A stretch of DNA of 64,000 nucleotides, taken from the NCBI GenBank assembly GCA_019359235.1, contig JAHHHT010000007.1, forward strand, positions 248,001 to 312,000, written 5' to 3'. Below are positions 51,859-60,638 of this stretch, piece by piece. The DNA is from Oscillatoria princeps RMCB-10 (GTDB lineage Bacteria > Cyanobacteriota > Cyanobacteriia > Cyanobacteriales > Oscillatoriaceae). How positions within the stretch are numbered: position 1 is the stretch's first letter; each line of letters begins with the position of its first letter. Made by a program: the position numbers and the translations under genes. The notes under the pieces are model-generated. The model ran no database searches. It was given only the letters and a program-made list of their open reading frames with translations, and was not told the DNA's origin.

Positions 51859-54000
51859 TCACTCCCACCGGCAAACCTTCACCGTCTCATCCTGCGATCC
51901 GCTCACCAAAGTTTTCCCATCCGGACTGAACGCAACCGCCGCCACCCTCTCCGCGTGATCCTCAAGCGTTTGCAGCAGTTCGCCGGTGTGCGCATTCCAC
52001 AACTTCACCGTCTTGTCCCCACTCCCACTCGCCAGCACTTTTCCGTCAGCACTAATCGCAACGCAATTCACCGCCAGTGAGTGACCTAACAAAATCCGCT
52101 GCACTTGTCCCGTCTTCAAATCCCACAGCTTCACACTCCCATCCTGACAGCCACTTGCCAGAACTTGTCCATCCGGACTCACAGCCACTGAAGAAACCTT
52201 CCCAGACGGCTCCACAAGCGCGTGCAGAAGTTCTCTCGTATCCAGACGCCGCACCTGAATTAAACCGGCTTCCTCCTTGTTCTCCGTACTTTCCGCCCTC
52301 GCCTTTCTGCCGGCACTCGCCAAAATCTGCCCGTCAGCACTGATAGCAACTGCATAAACCGCGTCCGGATACAAATCTTGCAGAATTTCCCCTTTCTGCA
52401 AATCCCATATCTCGATTGACCCCGTTTCATCTACCGGATCTTCCCCGCCACTGACCAGAATCTTGCCATCAGGGCTAATCGCCACCGCTGAAGCCCAACA
52501 TGCAGTTTCCAGCGTGCGAATTTGCTGCCTAGTGCGCAAACTCCAAATTTCAATATCCGCATTCGCGCACGCCAGCGTCTCTCCATCCGGACTGATGGCA
52601 ATTGAAGAAACCGCCATCGCTTCTGAGTGCATGGCGAGCGTGTGCAGCAGTTCGCCCGTCTCCAAATCCCAAAGCTTAATATTTTTGTAACAGCCGCTAG
52701 CGAGCAATTTGCCATCGCTGCTGATAGCGAGACAAGTCACAGCGCTCGCATGTCCCGTCAGAGTCTTCACACATCTAAACGACTTCCTGGGAAGTTTTGA
52801 TGGCACCACCGACTCAATTATAATCGGCTGACGCCTTTTTTCACCCGTTTGCTCTTTTCGCTCCGGCGGGCTAATTTTCTCAGTCCCTTTTTCAGCTTCC
52901 CCAGGCGATTTGCTGCTGTGCGGGGGCGTTTCATGTCGCGCCCCCACGCCACCCGCGCTGGCGCTACCGGCTAACCTGTCAGCGGATTCCTGCAAAGAAG
53001 CCAACTGCACTTGCAGCTTAGCGATCGCTTCAGAAATAGAGGCGAGGTGAGGCTTCTCCAGTGAAGCGAACCGGCTTTGCATCTCCGATCGCACCGCTGC
53101 CAGTTTCTCAGAAAGCTTCCCGATTGCGGTTTCCACATCGCTCAAGTCAGCGGGTTGCGGGCCAATTGGCCGGTCGAGCCGCTGCTGAATTTTAGCGATC
53201 GCCCCCTTCAACTCTTCCAGCTGCTGCGGGGAATTTGCCTGCAAGGAATCCAAGCGCCGGTTGAACTGTTCGCTAAACCCCTCCTGCTGGCCGGTGGCTG
53301 ATGCTATTCTTTGGGAGAGCTTCACTAGCGCCCCTTCCACCGGCGCGACGGATTGCGCCATAGCGCTCTGCTGCAGGCGAAGCTTCTCAATCTCTGATAT
53401 CAGGCGCGCCAGATCCTCTCTGGTCACGAGATTTTCCGCGTTGCGGTTCAGGTGGGCGATTCCTTCGGTGACTCTTGCCAAAACCGCTCTCAACTCTTCA
53501 ACCAGCTGTTCTGAAGCGGGTTGAGCAGCCACCGGCAAACTGTTCAAGCGGCGGTTTATCTCCTCGAGCTGAGCCGGCAGCAATTTGAGTGCCGGTGGGG
53601 TTTGATTTTCCCGTATCTGAACCCTGTCCCCCACAGAGGCGATCTGAAGCGTCTGCGCCGTCACTTCTGCTTGCAGTCCCGAGACGGTTTCCGACAGGTG
53701 GCCCAAAGCTTCTCGCACACTGGCCACCTCAGGGCTGGCCGGCAGGGCCAACAGTTGCCGGCGCAGGGATTCCAACTCTGCTGAGAGCTGCCGGTGCGTT
53801 CGGGCCATCTCAGCGGAAACACTTGGCCCGGGCAACTGTTCCAGACGCCGCCGGTTCACCAAGTTCAGCAACAGCGCCAGCGACACCGGCGTTGTCGCAT
53901 AAATGAGCTGCTGCGACGTTACAGCAACTGCTGACCCCAGGACTGAGCCAGCGATGGAGAGATATTCAGCAATTTCTAGCCAGCTGCGGTTTTTCAACAT
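51859..54000 (-). CDS. membrane/coiled-coil protein with C-terminal WD40 propeller
   Basis: A 713-residue protein. Residues ~5-55 (SWLEIAEYLSIAGSVLGSAV, then LIYATTPVSLALLLNLVNRR) form two membrane-associated helices shared with the next two genes upstream. Residues ~60-345 are coiled coil (many Leu/Gln/Glu heptads, with LAALPASPEV-type breaks). A Pro/Lys linker leads to seven WD40 repeats from about residue 415 (CVKTLTGHASAVTCLAISSD, then SGSQDETVKV at the end). A membrane-tethered scaffold role is inferred; no enzyme domain is present. Confidence 0.85.
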   Translation of the reverse strand: MLKNRSWLEIAEYLSIAGSVLGSAVAVTSQQLIYATTPVSLALLLNLVNRRRLEQLPGPSVSAEMARTHRQLSAELESLRRQLLALPASPEVASVREALGHLSETVSGLQAEVTAQTLQIASVGDRVQIRENQTPPALKLLPAQLEEINRRLNSLPVAAQPASEQLVEELRAVLARVTEGIAHLNRNAENLVTREDLARLISEIEKLRLQQSAMAQSVAPVEGALVKLSQRIASATGQQEGFSEQFNRRLDSLQANSPQQLEELKGAIAKIQQRLDRPIGPQPADLSDVETAIGKLSEKLAAVRSEMQSRFASLEKPHLASISEAIAKLQVQLASLQESADRLAGSASAGGVGARHETPPHSSKSPGEAEKGTEKISPPERKEQTGEKRRQPIIIESVVPSKLPRKSFRCVKTLTGHASAVTCLAISSDGKLLASGCYKNIKLWDLETGELLHTLAMHSEAMAVSSIAISPDGETLACANADIEIWSLRTRQQIRTLETACWASAVAISPDGKILVSGGEDPVDETGSIEIWDLQKGEILQDLYPDAVYAVAISADGQILASAGRKARAESTENKEEAGLIQVRRLDTRELLHALVEPSGKVSSVAVSPDGQVLASGCQDGSVKLWDLKTGQVQRILLGHSLAVNCVAISADGKVLASGSGDKTVKLWNAHTGELLQTLEDHAERVAAVAFSPDGKTLVSGSQDETVKVCRWE

Positions 54001-54219
54001 TCCACATTTCCCAGCGGTGCCCTTTTTCCAGCCTCACGGTCAGCTGGTGGGCTGCCTGTCCATTTTATATTTTGCCACAGCTGAGCGGTCATTTATAGCG
54101 GTTCTCAGTTTGATGGATCTGTGGCCCATAAACCCGATTTCGCAGGGGCGGGCCCTTCCGCCCCTACCGAGTTTCTCCGCAGCACACTAATCTGAGAAAC
54201 GCTATATAAAGAAAATCTA

Positions 54220-54300
54220 GATCCCCCCAACCCCCCTTAAAAAGGGGGGCTTAAGAGTTCCCCCCCCTTTTTAAGGGGGGGGGTTGGGGGGGGATCTTTT
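54220..54300. repeat. GATCCCCCC...GGGGGGGATC hairpin repeat
   Basis: A 77-nt near-perfect inverted repeat runs from GATCCCCCCAACC to GGTTGGGGGGGGATC. Inside are TTAAAAAGGGGGG and CCCCCCCCTTTTTAA arms, and TTTT follows. Similar G-rich filler occurs inside the large methylase gene at ~61845-61896. No gene is seen in 54001-54708. Confidence 0.85.
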
Positions 54301-54535
54301 CCCGACTGGGCGCTGACTGGAATTTAATATTTACTTTATAAATCAGCTCTCAGGGGCGCGGATGAGCGCCGCTCCCACCGCTTTCGGCGCTCTCTGCGTT
54401 TATCTCCCGCAGCCATTTGTGATTTTAAATCCCTGTAAAAGGGGTTAAATCCCTGATAAGATAGTTATAAAAAAGCGTGACCCTTGCTAACAATTTAAAC
54501 GAATCAGCCGGATTTGAAATCACTAGGACTTACGC

Positions 54536-54601
54536 AGAAACCGGGTTTCTGAACCAGCAGTGACTTCAAGCCCTCGTTCCCGAACCAGAAACCCGGTTTC
54601 G
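54536..54601. repeat. two AGAAACC copies
   Basis: Copies at 54536-54550 and 54587-54601 (last base changed) are bracketed by GACTTACGC (54528 on) and GCGTAAGTC (54616 on), which are inverted to each other. The whole block is thus a larger inverted unit. Confidence 0.8.
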
Positions 54602-54708
54602 TCTCACAGTTGTGCGTAAGTCCCGATCGCCTGTTCAACCGGCTGTGGGGAGATGGCGGGATCGAGAATCAGGCACCCCGAACAGCACAGGATGCCGGTG
54701 GAATTGCC

Positions 54709-55533
54709 CTAAGGGCGTCCTGCCTTTTGCTCTCGCTCCTGTTTGAGCCGCTTGACCTCCTTGAGCAGGCGCTGCAGGTGCGGTTTGACAATCTCTTGAT
54801 TCTTTTGCTCGAGCTGCTGGACGCGCCGGTGCAGGTCAGCTATTTGGGGGTGATCTGCAGCAGCTCGCGGTGCCGGTCCCCCTTGCAACTGGCTGGAGTT
54901 GGAGGAGTCATACCAGCGCTGCTGCCAGTCCGCAGTGGTGTTTTTCAGCTGGGCGATAGCTTCCCCGAGGAGTAAAAGCTGGACATTAATCTCTTCCCGG
55001 TCTTGTTCCGTGAGTGCGGTATTCTCCAGGCGCTGAGTCACGAAACGCACTTCCGAGAGCGCTTGGTAAATCGGACTGAGGTCAACCGGCGCTGCGGGAG
55101 AGAGAGCTTGCAGCTGTTGAGCCAGATACTGGCGGACTTCGACTGCTGCAGCGGCTGTGCTTTCTTGCAAGCTTTCCACGGAGCGGCGGATTTCAGCAAT
55201 CTCGGTCCCGACTCCTGGGGAGTCAAACAGTTCTGGCGGTGGGGGGAATGGAAAGAACTCATCGTCGGTTGAGGCATCGAAGTTTGAGGTATTCTTGTTG
55301 GCGGCAGGTAATTCGGCTAGCTCGGCTTGTTGAGGGATGCGAGAGCGATTGACGAAATTGAGGAACAGTGCTATCGTGAGGGGAGCCGCCGCCAAGAAGA
55401 CCTGCTGGGAGAATGCTGCCACAATCGAGCCGAGAGCGGAAACACCCAAGGCGGCGCACTCTGCCAGCTCTAGCCAGTCACGCCGTTTCGGGGTGTTGGT
55501 GGAAGTTGTCGGTGATGGTTCTTTCTTTTGCAT
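54709..55533 (-). CDS. membrane/coiled-coil protein, second paralogue
   Basis: A 274-residue protein. Its N-terminal domain (RRDWLELAECAALGVSALGS, then FLAAAPLTIALFLNFVNRSR) is homologous to those of both neighbours. It continues as an acidic linker and coiled coil (ESLQESTAAAAVEVRQYLAQ; LQRLLKEVKRLKQEREQ at the end). The segment QIADLHRRVQQLEQKNQEIV matches SELRQRIEQLEQKYREIVKP in the third paralogue, so homology extends into the coil. No catalytic domain is present. Confidence 0.75.
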   Translation of the reverse strand: MQKKEPSPTTSTNTPKRRDWLELAECAALGVSALGSIVAAFSQQVFLAAAPLTIALFLNFVNRSRIPQQAELAELPAANKNTSNFDASTDDEFFPFPPPPELFDSPGVGTEIAEIRRSVESLQESTAAAAVEVRQYLAQQLQALSPAAPVDLSPIYQALSEVRFVTQRLENTALTEQDREEINVQLLLLGEAIAQLKNTTADWQQRWYDSSNSSQLQGGPAPRAAADHPQIADLHRRVQQLEQKNQEIVKPHLQRLLKEVKRLKQEREQKAGRP

Positions 55534-55626
55534 TGTGTCACGTCTGGTAGGTGCCCTGCGGCTTTAAAGAAGCGATAGCGCTACCGCCCAACCCCCGACC
55601 CCCCCGGAGAGAGGCTCTCGGAAAAT

Positions 55627-56598
55627 TTAGCCTTCAACACTTTTAACCGGCACTGCTGCGATTTGGCAAGAGCCCTGCCGCTCTGCGATGGATTCCGACA
55701 GCTTCGCCGCTGCAGAGAGCAACCCCTGCACCTGCTGCGGCTGCAGTTGGGCGTCAAGTTCTGTGACCAAGCTCTCTACCTGTGCGCTCAAGTCTGCGAG
55801 CGCCGCTTGCAGGGGGGCGGTGTCCGATTGCTCCTCCAGGTGCTTGACGTCCGCCACCAGGCGCTTGAGATACGGTTTGACAATCTCTCGATACTTCTGC
55901 TCGAGCTGCTCGATGCGCTGGCGCAGCTCGGATATCTCAAGCCGCACCGGCATTTGGGTTTCGGGTGCGGTTCGCTCGTCCGCCGGCGCAGTCTCCCGAA
56001 CCCCGTCCGCTTGTGCCGGCTGCGCCACTTGCTGGTGCAGAGATTCAATTTCCTGATAGAGGCTGGCTCGAAGTGTGGCCATGTTAGCGTCTGTGCTGTC
56101 CCGCAACCGGACTATGGCTCGCCGGACGATGGCGAATTCCTGCTGAATCTGCTGGTTTTGCAGGGGGGAGGTGGGTTCAGCGAGCCGCTGCTGCACTCCA
56201 GCCCACAGGTTACTGAGTCTGAGCATTGACGCTTCGATATCCCTGATTCGCTCTGAGGGAGGGAGCGCCGCAATTGAGGCGCGGACAGATTCGATTTCTT
56301 CTCGCAGTTCCATATCTACCTGTGCGATGGCTGCGCCGGCTCCCAGGGCACTGGCCTTTGTCTGCTGCTCGAAGCGGTGCCGGTTGACCAGATTCAAAGA
56401 CAGCGCCAGCGTCAGCGGAGTCGCCGCGTAAAGCATCTGGCCAGACAGCCCCGCGACGATGGTTCCCACAGCAGAGCCAATCACAGAAGCGTATTCTGCC
56501 AGCTCCAGTCCGTGACGCCGGTCGGGGTTGTTCTTCAATGCTTTGAGAGATTGTTCTTCGCTCACTGCAGCAATTTTTGGTGTCTGGGACACGATCAT
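55627..56598 (-). CDS. membrane/coiled-coil protein, third paralogue
   Basis: A 323-residue protein with the shared N-terminal domain (RRHGLELAEYASVIGSAVGT, then LYAATPLTLALSLNLVNRHR) and a long coiled-coil C-terminus ending DAQLQPQQVQGLLSAAAKLS. It is first in transcription order of the three paralogues. The set is separated by ~90- and ~700-nt gaps and each gene has its own ATG. The helix pair could dimerise in the membrane while the coils form a bundle. Function unknown. Confidence 0.75.
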   Translation of the reverse strand: MIVSQTPKIAAVSEEQSLKALKNNPDRRHGLELAEYASVIGSAVGTIVAGLSGQMLYAATPLTLALSLNLVNRHRFEQQTKASALGAGAAIAQVDMELREEIESVRASIAALPPSERIRDIEASMLRLSNLWAGVQQRLAEPTSPLQNQQIQQEFAIVRRAIVRLRDSTDANMATLRASLYQEIESLHQQVAQPAQADGVRETAPADERTAPETQMPVRLEISELRQRIEQLEQKYREIVKPYLKRLVADVKHLEEQSDTAPLQAALADLSAQVESLVTELDAQLQPQQVQGLLSAAAKLSESIAERQGSCQIAAVPVKSVEG

Positions 56599-56871
56599 AA
56601 TTCCTCACTCAAGATTGGCTGACATCTATCAGGGGTTTGAAGACAAAACGGGCGCTGTGATGTAAACTATAACTCGTGCGTACAAGGTGGTGCCTAAAAG
56701 ATTCGGGAACCTCGCTTGCTGAGGCGCTGCCCCGCCCCAATTTGACAGGGGGAGTGGCCTCAACAGCAATGCCGGTCAGAGTAAAACGCGCCCGTCGGCG
56801 AGTTCCGCTGCTGTGTGGGGTTTTTCGTGGCTCGCACTCCCTGGAAGCGCAAAACGAAAAAACCTCGGTTA

Positions 56872-56952
56872 AGAAACCCGGTTCTCCAAGAAACCGGGTT
56901 TCTAGCTTTTGGGAGGTTAAGAAACCCGGTTTCTCCAAGAAACCGGGTTTCT
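56872..56952. repeat. four AGAAACC palindromes in two inverted pairs
   Basis: Copies begin at 56872 (slightly degenerate, AGAAACCCGGTTCTC), 56889, 56920 and 56938. The two pairs are joined by TCTAGCTTTTGGGAGGTTA. They lie in the divergent gap 56599-57110 between the third paralogue and the HtrA-type gene; no gene is seen there. Confidence 0.9.
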
Positions 56953-57110
56953 GGCAGTTTCTGGCATTTCCCAAATCTGGATAGCCCAGACTCCCCACTG
57001 CCAACGCCGCGCAAACAGCTCGCCCGTTACCGCACCGGCACCAGCGTGCCTGCCTGATATTTGACTAAAGTAGAGTAAAGACCTGTATCGCTGTCAAATA
57101 GGAAAAAGAT

Positions 57111-58322
57111 ATGAGCTCATTTTTCAAGCAGTTTGCCCTTTATCTGAGTTTGCTTGCCATTGGCGGCGGTGCGGGGTTTTTGGGGAGTCGCTATGCCGAC
57201 GGGGAGAATCGCGCCCTCCGCCCGCAAACGGTGCCGGTGGCGATCCGCTCTGTCGCCCCCGTCGGGTCGCCGGCACCCCAGATGGGACTTTCTGCCGGCA
57301 GCAACCCGAATTTCATTGCCGAGGCGGCGGAAAAAGTGGGCCCCTCTGTGGTGCGGATTGACTCGGCTCGCACGGTGGCCTCGAAAATTCCCCAAGCGTT
57401 TGACAATCCGCTGTTCCGGAAGTTCTTTGGCGAAGAGCAGCCCCAGCAAGAAGAGCAGGTCGAACGCGGCACCGGCTCGGGGTTCATTCTCAGTTCAGAC
57501 GGGCAGCTGCTGACAAATGCCCACGTCGTCGATGGGGCGGATGTGGTGCAGGTGACGCTCAAGGATGGCCGGACATTTGACGGCAAGGTGCTGGGCGCAG
57601 ATCCGCTCACCGATGTGGCTGTGGTGAAAATCGACGCCGAGGATTTGCCGGCGGTGCAGCTGGGCAACTCTGAAAATCTGGTGGCGGGGCAGTGGGCGAT
57701 TGCGATTGGCAATCCTTTGGGTCTGGACAACACGGTTACGGTTGGCATTATCAGCGCTACCGGGCGCTCCAGTTCCGAGGTGGGCATCCCCGACAAGCGG
57801 GTTCGCTTCCTTCAAACCGATGCCGCCATCAACCCGGGCAATTCCGGTGGCCCGCTGTTAAACGACCGGGGAGAAGTGATTGGCGTCAATACCGCCATTC
57901 GCGCCAACGCTCAGGGGTTGGGTTTCGCCATTCCCATAGAAACCGCTAAGCGGATTGCTGACGAGCTGTTCGCATCAGGCCGCGCCGAACACCCCTACTT
58001 GGGAATTAAAATGGTAGAGCTAAGTCCGGAATTGCGAGAAGAAATTAATCAGCAGGCAAAAGGCAACTTTAAAATTACACAGGACAAAGGTGTGCTGATT
58101 CTGGGAGTCCAAGAGGGCTCGCCGGCACAGAAGGCCGGCGTGCGTGCGGGGGACATCATCCAAAGTATTGACAGCATAGAGATTCAAAAGACCGACGAAG
58201 TGCAGGAGCGCGTGGAAGCGAGCGCCGTGGGTGCCGTGCTGGAATTGGAAGTGAACCGCAACGGTGTGGCTCGCCGCCTGGAAGCGAGGCTCGGCGCTTT
58301 TCCAGTTGAGGGGGAAAAATAG
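57111..58322 (+). CDS. HtrA/Deg-family serine protease (HhoA/HhoB-like)
   Basis: A 403-residue exported protease. A signal or anchor helix (residues ~6-27, FALYLSLLAIGGGAGFLG) is followed by a trypsin-like domain with a complete triad: His in LLTNAHVVDG, Asp in DPLTDVAVVKID and Ser in NPGNSGGPLL. One PDZ domain closes the protein (KGVLILGVQEGSPAQKAGVR). Cyanobacteria have three such proteins (HtrA, HhoA, HhoB) that degrade damaged periplasmic or lumenal proteins. Which one this is cannot be settled by reading. A weak promoter (TTGACT, 17 nt, TGTATC) lies at 57061-57089. Confidence 0.93.
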   Translation: MSSFFKQFALYLSLLAIGGGAGFLGSRYADGENRALRPQTVPVAIRSVAPVGSPAPQMGLSAGSNPNFIAEAAEKVGPSVVRIDSARTVASKIPQAFDNPLFRKFFGEEQPQQEEQVERGTGSGFILSSDGQLLTNAHVVDGADVVQVTLKDGRTFDGKVLGADPLTDVAVVKIDAEDLPAVQLGNSENLVAGQWAIAIGNPLGLDNTVTVGIISATGRSSSEVGIPDKRVRFLQTDAAINPGNSGGPLLNDRGEVIGVNTAIRANAQGLGFAIPIETAKRIADELFASGRAEHPYLGIKMVELSPELREEINQQAKGNFKITQDKGVLILGVQEGSPAQKAGVRAGDIIQSIDSIEIQKTDEVQERVEASAVGAVLELEVNRNGVARRLEARLGAFPVEGEK

Positions 58323-58344
58323 GCTCCGAGCTGAGGGCGAATTG

Positions 58345-58707
58345 CTAATCGCTCTCAGTTTGCCCGCCGGTGGCTGAATCGCTCCACAGGGAGGCGCAAG
58401 CGCCCAGATTTTGATCCAGGTGCATGCGCTGTTCCATCTGGCGCAGAAAGTAGCCGGTCATCATCGCTGAAGCCAGCAACCCCGCCAGGTTTTCCCGGTT
58501 CGTGGTAATCTGAATGTCAAAGTTGTCCGAGGGCAGCATGCCTACCAGTCCCTGAACGTTATGAGTGATGATTTGCTTGATGTCAGGACTGACTGACTGG
58601 GCGACGCGGGCCAAAACCTCAGGGGGTTGGTGCTGCAGATAGTTCAGCAGCGGGTTGGCTTGGGTGTCTTGGGCGTCGGAGGTGCGAAAGTTAGGATTAA
58701 AAACCAT
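58345..58707 (-). CDS. DUF760 family protein
   Basis: A 120-residue cyanobacterial/plastid-type protein. It carries the DUF760 pattern: LLNYLQHQPPEVLARVAQSV, PDIKQIITHNVQGLVGMLPS, then ITTNRENLAGLLASAMMTGY. Plant relatives are linked to chloroplast protein turnover, but the role in cyanobacteria is unclear. It is soluble and helical, and convergent with the HtrA-type protease, with 22 nt between the stops. Confidence 0.9.
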   Translation of the reverse strand: MVFNPNFRTSDAQDTQANPLLNYLQHQPPEVLARVAQSVSPDIKQIITHNVQGLVGMLPSDNFDIQITTNRENLAGLLASAMMTGYFLRQMEQRMHLDQNLGACASLWSDSATGGQTESD

Positions 58708-58944
58708 GTAGCCTCTGATTATCTGGCTTGCTTACTTCGTATTTTAAACTACGCCGCCAGTCAATCAGTTATGAAAGCTACCGTCACTCCCCCCTCTTTT
58801 CGGGTGAAAAATCCACACCTCCAGGGGCTCTGACTTGAAAAGGTTTGTAGTAGGGCTTTAGCCCTACCGCCTCATCCGCAGTGGAGCAAGTTTTCTGATC
58901 TGGCGGTGTGCGCAGTTGTAGCGCCGCGCCCCCGCAGGAGCATC

Positions 58945-59034
58945 CCCTCGTTCCCAGGCTCCGCCTGGGAATGCCTGTTTGGAGGCTCTGCCTGCTTGGC
59001 CGAGGGGTATAACCCCTCATTAATTCGCCGCCAG
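58945..59034. repeat. composite repeat, inverted relative to 33820-34027
   Basis: CTCGTTCCCAGGC / GCCTGGGAATG, GGAGGCTCTGCC and GGGGTATAACCCCTCATTAAT (reverse of ATTAATGA.GGGGTTATACC) occur together. The gap 58708-59106 otherwise contains no supported gene. Confidence 0.75.
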
Positions 59035-59106
59035 TAGCCGGTACGGGGGAGGGGGAGAAAACAGAGGGGTTCATCCCACGCGCTCACAGAACACCGACGG
59101 TGCCGG

Positions 59107-59643
59107 TCAACCTTTATCTTTCTCACTTGCGGCTTCCTCCTTCTCTTCACTCTTCAGTGGCAATTGCAGTTCCAGCTGTTTGGGGAGCCGGTCTATCTGG
59201 AAATATTGATGAAACTTATCAGTCACCTGCAGCCAGTAAGACCGGCCATCGGTTTGCCGGCGTCTGCGCACAAAACCCTGTTCCAGCAGTTCCTGTACAT
59301 GCTGGTAAGCGCCGGAACCCCGCAAGTCCACCAAGTCGGCTTGCGCCAGCGGGCCTTTCAGGGCGATCGCAGCCAGGGTTCGCAAGGCACCCAGCCCCAA
59401 GTCTACTGGAATCAAGGTCTGCACCAACTCCTGAAAGGAGTCGCGCAGTTGCAAGCAGTAGCCGGCAGGCGTCTCGACCACTTCTAAGGCGCTGTCGCGG
59501 TGGGCGTAGTCGCTCATCAGTTCGATGAGGGCAACTCTTGCGGCTTTTTTGTCGCAACCTGCATATTCGGCAATGTCGGACATTGACAGCGGCTTGCCTT
59601 TCAGGTAGAGAATGGCTTCAATTTTGCTAGCTAGACTTGGCAT
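59107..59643 (-). CDS. scpB: segregation and condensation protein ScpB
   Basis: A 178-residue protein of the ScpB family, which with ScpA bridges SMC dimers in chromosome condensation. Two winged-helix units are seen: SLASKIEAILYLKGKPLSMS, then TLAAIALKGPLAQADLVDLRG with GSGAYQHVQELLEQGFV. The C-terminal tail is Lys/Glu-rich. The leader is taken up by a heptamer repeat that touches the start codon, so there is no ordinary ribosome site. Confidence 0.93.
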   Translation of the reverse strand: MPSLASKIEAILYLKGKPLSMSDIAEYAGCDKKAARVALIELMSDYAHRDSALEVVETPAGYCLQLRDSFQELVQTLIPVDLGLGALRTLAAIALKGPLAQADLVDLRGSGAYQHVQELLEQGFVRRRRQTDGRSYWLQVTDKFHQYFQIDRLPKQLELQLPLKSEEKEEAASEKDKG

Positions 59644-59680
59644 TTTAGATTTTAGATTTTAGATTTTAGATTTTAGATTT
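59643..59680. repeat. TTTTAGA heptamer tandem repeat in the scpB leader
   Basis: Five exact 7-bp units plus three bases. The first T is the last base of the scpB start codon read on the plus strand. On the minus strand this reads TCTAAAA repeated up to the ATG. Confidence 0.95.
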
Positions 59681-59770
59681 GCGGATGCGCTGTCAGTAGC
59701 TAATTTGGGCGTTTTTCAGGGTGACGGCGGCTGTCATGGCTGGTTGGGGAGTGGTATAATAATTATTATT

Positions 59771-59856
59771 GTAGCATGGAGGGGGGGGTTTGAACCGCCA
59801 TAGACGCGCAAGCGGCTTCCCGCAGTGCAGAGCGCCAAGAGCGCCAAGGAAGAGGG
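59771..59856. repeat. CCGCCAAGACGCC-family repeat, left flank of the TA pair
   Basis: It starts GTAGCATGG, followed by a G run and TTTGAACCGCCATAGACGCG, then GCAAGCGGCTTCCCGCAG. The same block at 60639-60722 lies on the other side of the toxin-antitoxin genes in the same orientation. Confidence 0.9.
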
Positions 59857-59934
59857 GGGACAAGAAAAATGGGTGTTGTTGTTTGTGGGTGCGCTTTCAT
59901 ATCATGGCCAGTAGTGACGGTCTTGTAGAGACGC

Positions 59935-60014
59935 GATAAATCGCGTATCCGATAAATTGCGTATCCGATAAATTGCGCCTCCGATAAATTGCGTATCCGA
60001 TAAATTGCGCCCAC
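59935..60014. repeat. five 16-bp tandem units before the TA promoter
   Basis: The unit is GATAAATTGCGTATCC, with minor changes in units 1, 3 and 5. The last unit ends four nt before the -35 box. It could be an operator array, or a dispersed filler repeat that expanded here. Confidence 0.9.
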
Positions 60015-60018
60015 AGTT

Positions 60019-60047
60019 TTGAAAAATGCAACAGTATTTGATATAAT
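60019..60047 (+). promoter_or_regulatory. sigma-70-type promoter of the toxin-antitoxin operon
   Basis: TTGAAA (60019-60024) and TATAAT (60042-60047) are 17 bp apart. The -10 is a perfect match and the -35 differs from consensus by one base. Transcription would start near 60054, 15 nt before the toxin start. Confidence 0.8.
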
Positions 60048-60068
60048 GTAACAGATGAGTGAGGAAAG

Positions 60069-60317
60069 GTGAACTATAAAGTTGAGTTTAAGCCCAGAGC
60101 TATCAAAGATTTGCAATCTCTGCCGGGGGGAGTTCAGATCCGGATTGTGGCCAAAATTGAGGCGCTGCAAGACAATCTGACAGGTGACGTGAAACGGTTA
60201 ACCAACTTTACCCCGGACTTTCGGCTGCGGGTAGGGGAATACCGAGTATTATTTGAAGTGGAAGGGGACCTCTTGGTCATCTACCGCATCAAGCATCGAA
60301 AAGATGCTTACTCTTAG
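60069..60317 (+). CDS. RelE/ParE family toxin
   Basis: An 82-residue toxin. The start is GTG, preceded by GAGGAAAG. The pattern VEFKPRAIKDLQSLP, then KRLTNFTPDFRLRVGEYRVLFEV and YRIKHRKDAYS is the RelE fold with its basic strand and C-terminal arginine-lysine patch. RelE toxins cut mRNA on the ribosome and ParE toxins block gyrase; the H/R-rich end favours a RelE-type mRNase. The toxin gene comes before the antitoxin, the less common order seen in HigBA-type and some cyanobacterial operons. Confidence 0.9.
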   Translation: MNYKVEFKPRAIKDLQSLPGGVQIRIVAKIEALQDNLTGDVKRLTNFTPDFRLRVGEYRVLFEVEGDLLVIYRIKHRKDAYS

Positions 60318-60337
60318 AACCCAGTGGGGGAAGAACT

Positions 60338-60535
60338 ATGTTCGAGCTACATCCTGAATTTTTAACGAAAAACGGCCAAAAGGAATTTGTGGTGTTAACC
60401 TATGAGGAATATTTGGCATTGCAAGAATTTCTTGCTGACATAGAAGACCTTATGGATTTGAGAGCTGCTAAGCAGGAGGAGGGGGATGCGCCTTCTGTAT
60501 CGCTGGCAGAGGTTAAGAAAAGGCTCGGACTGTAA
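60338..60535 (+). CDS. Phd/YefM-like antitoxin
   Basis: A 65-residue acidic protein. It starts MFELHPEFLTKNGQKEFVVL, a Phd/YefM-like DNA-binding start, then TYEEYLALQEFLADIEDLMD and a disordered toxin-wrapping tail ending VSLAEVKKRLGL. It lies 20 nt after the toxin stop with its own GGGG-rich leader. It should neutralise the toxin and repress the promoter at 60019. Confidence 0.88.
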   Translation: MFELHPEFLTKNGQKEFVVLTYEEYLALQEFLADIEDLMDLRAAKQEEGDAPSVSLAEVKKRLGL

Positions 60536-60638
60536 CGGAAGCTGGCAATAACTGCGGTATTTGGGGAGAGGGAGCCGCCCTTCTCCCCTCGGCAATTCCT
60601 TTCTCACATTTTTGTGAGTGAACGTCAAGAAGTTTATG

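Noticed and set aside
55663-56229. plus-strand ORF of 188 codons over the third membrane/coiled-coil gene
   Set aside because: It is antisense to a coiled-coil coding region; Leu/Arg/Cys-rich translation is typical of such shadows.
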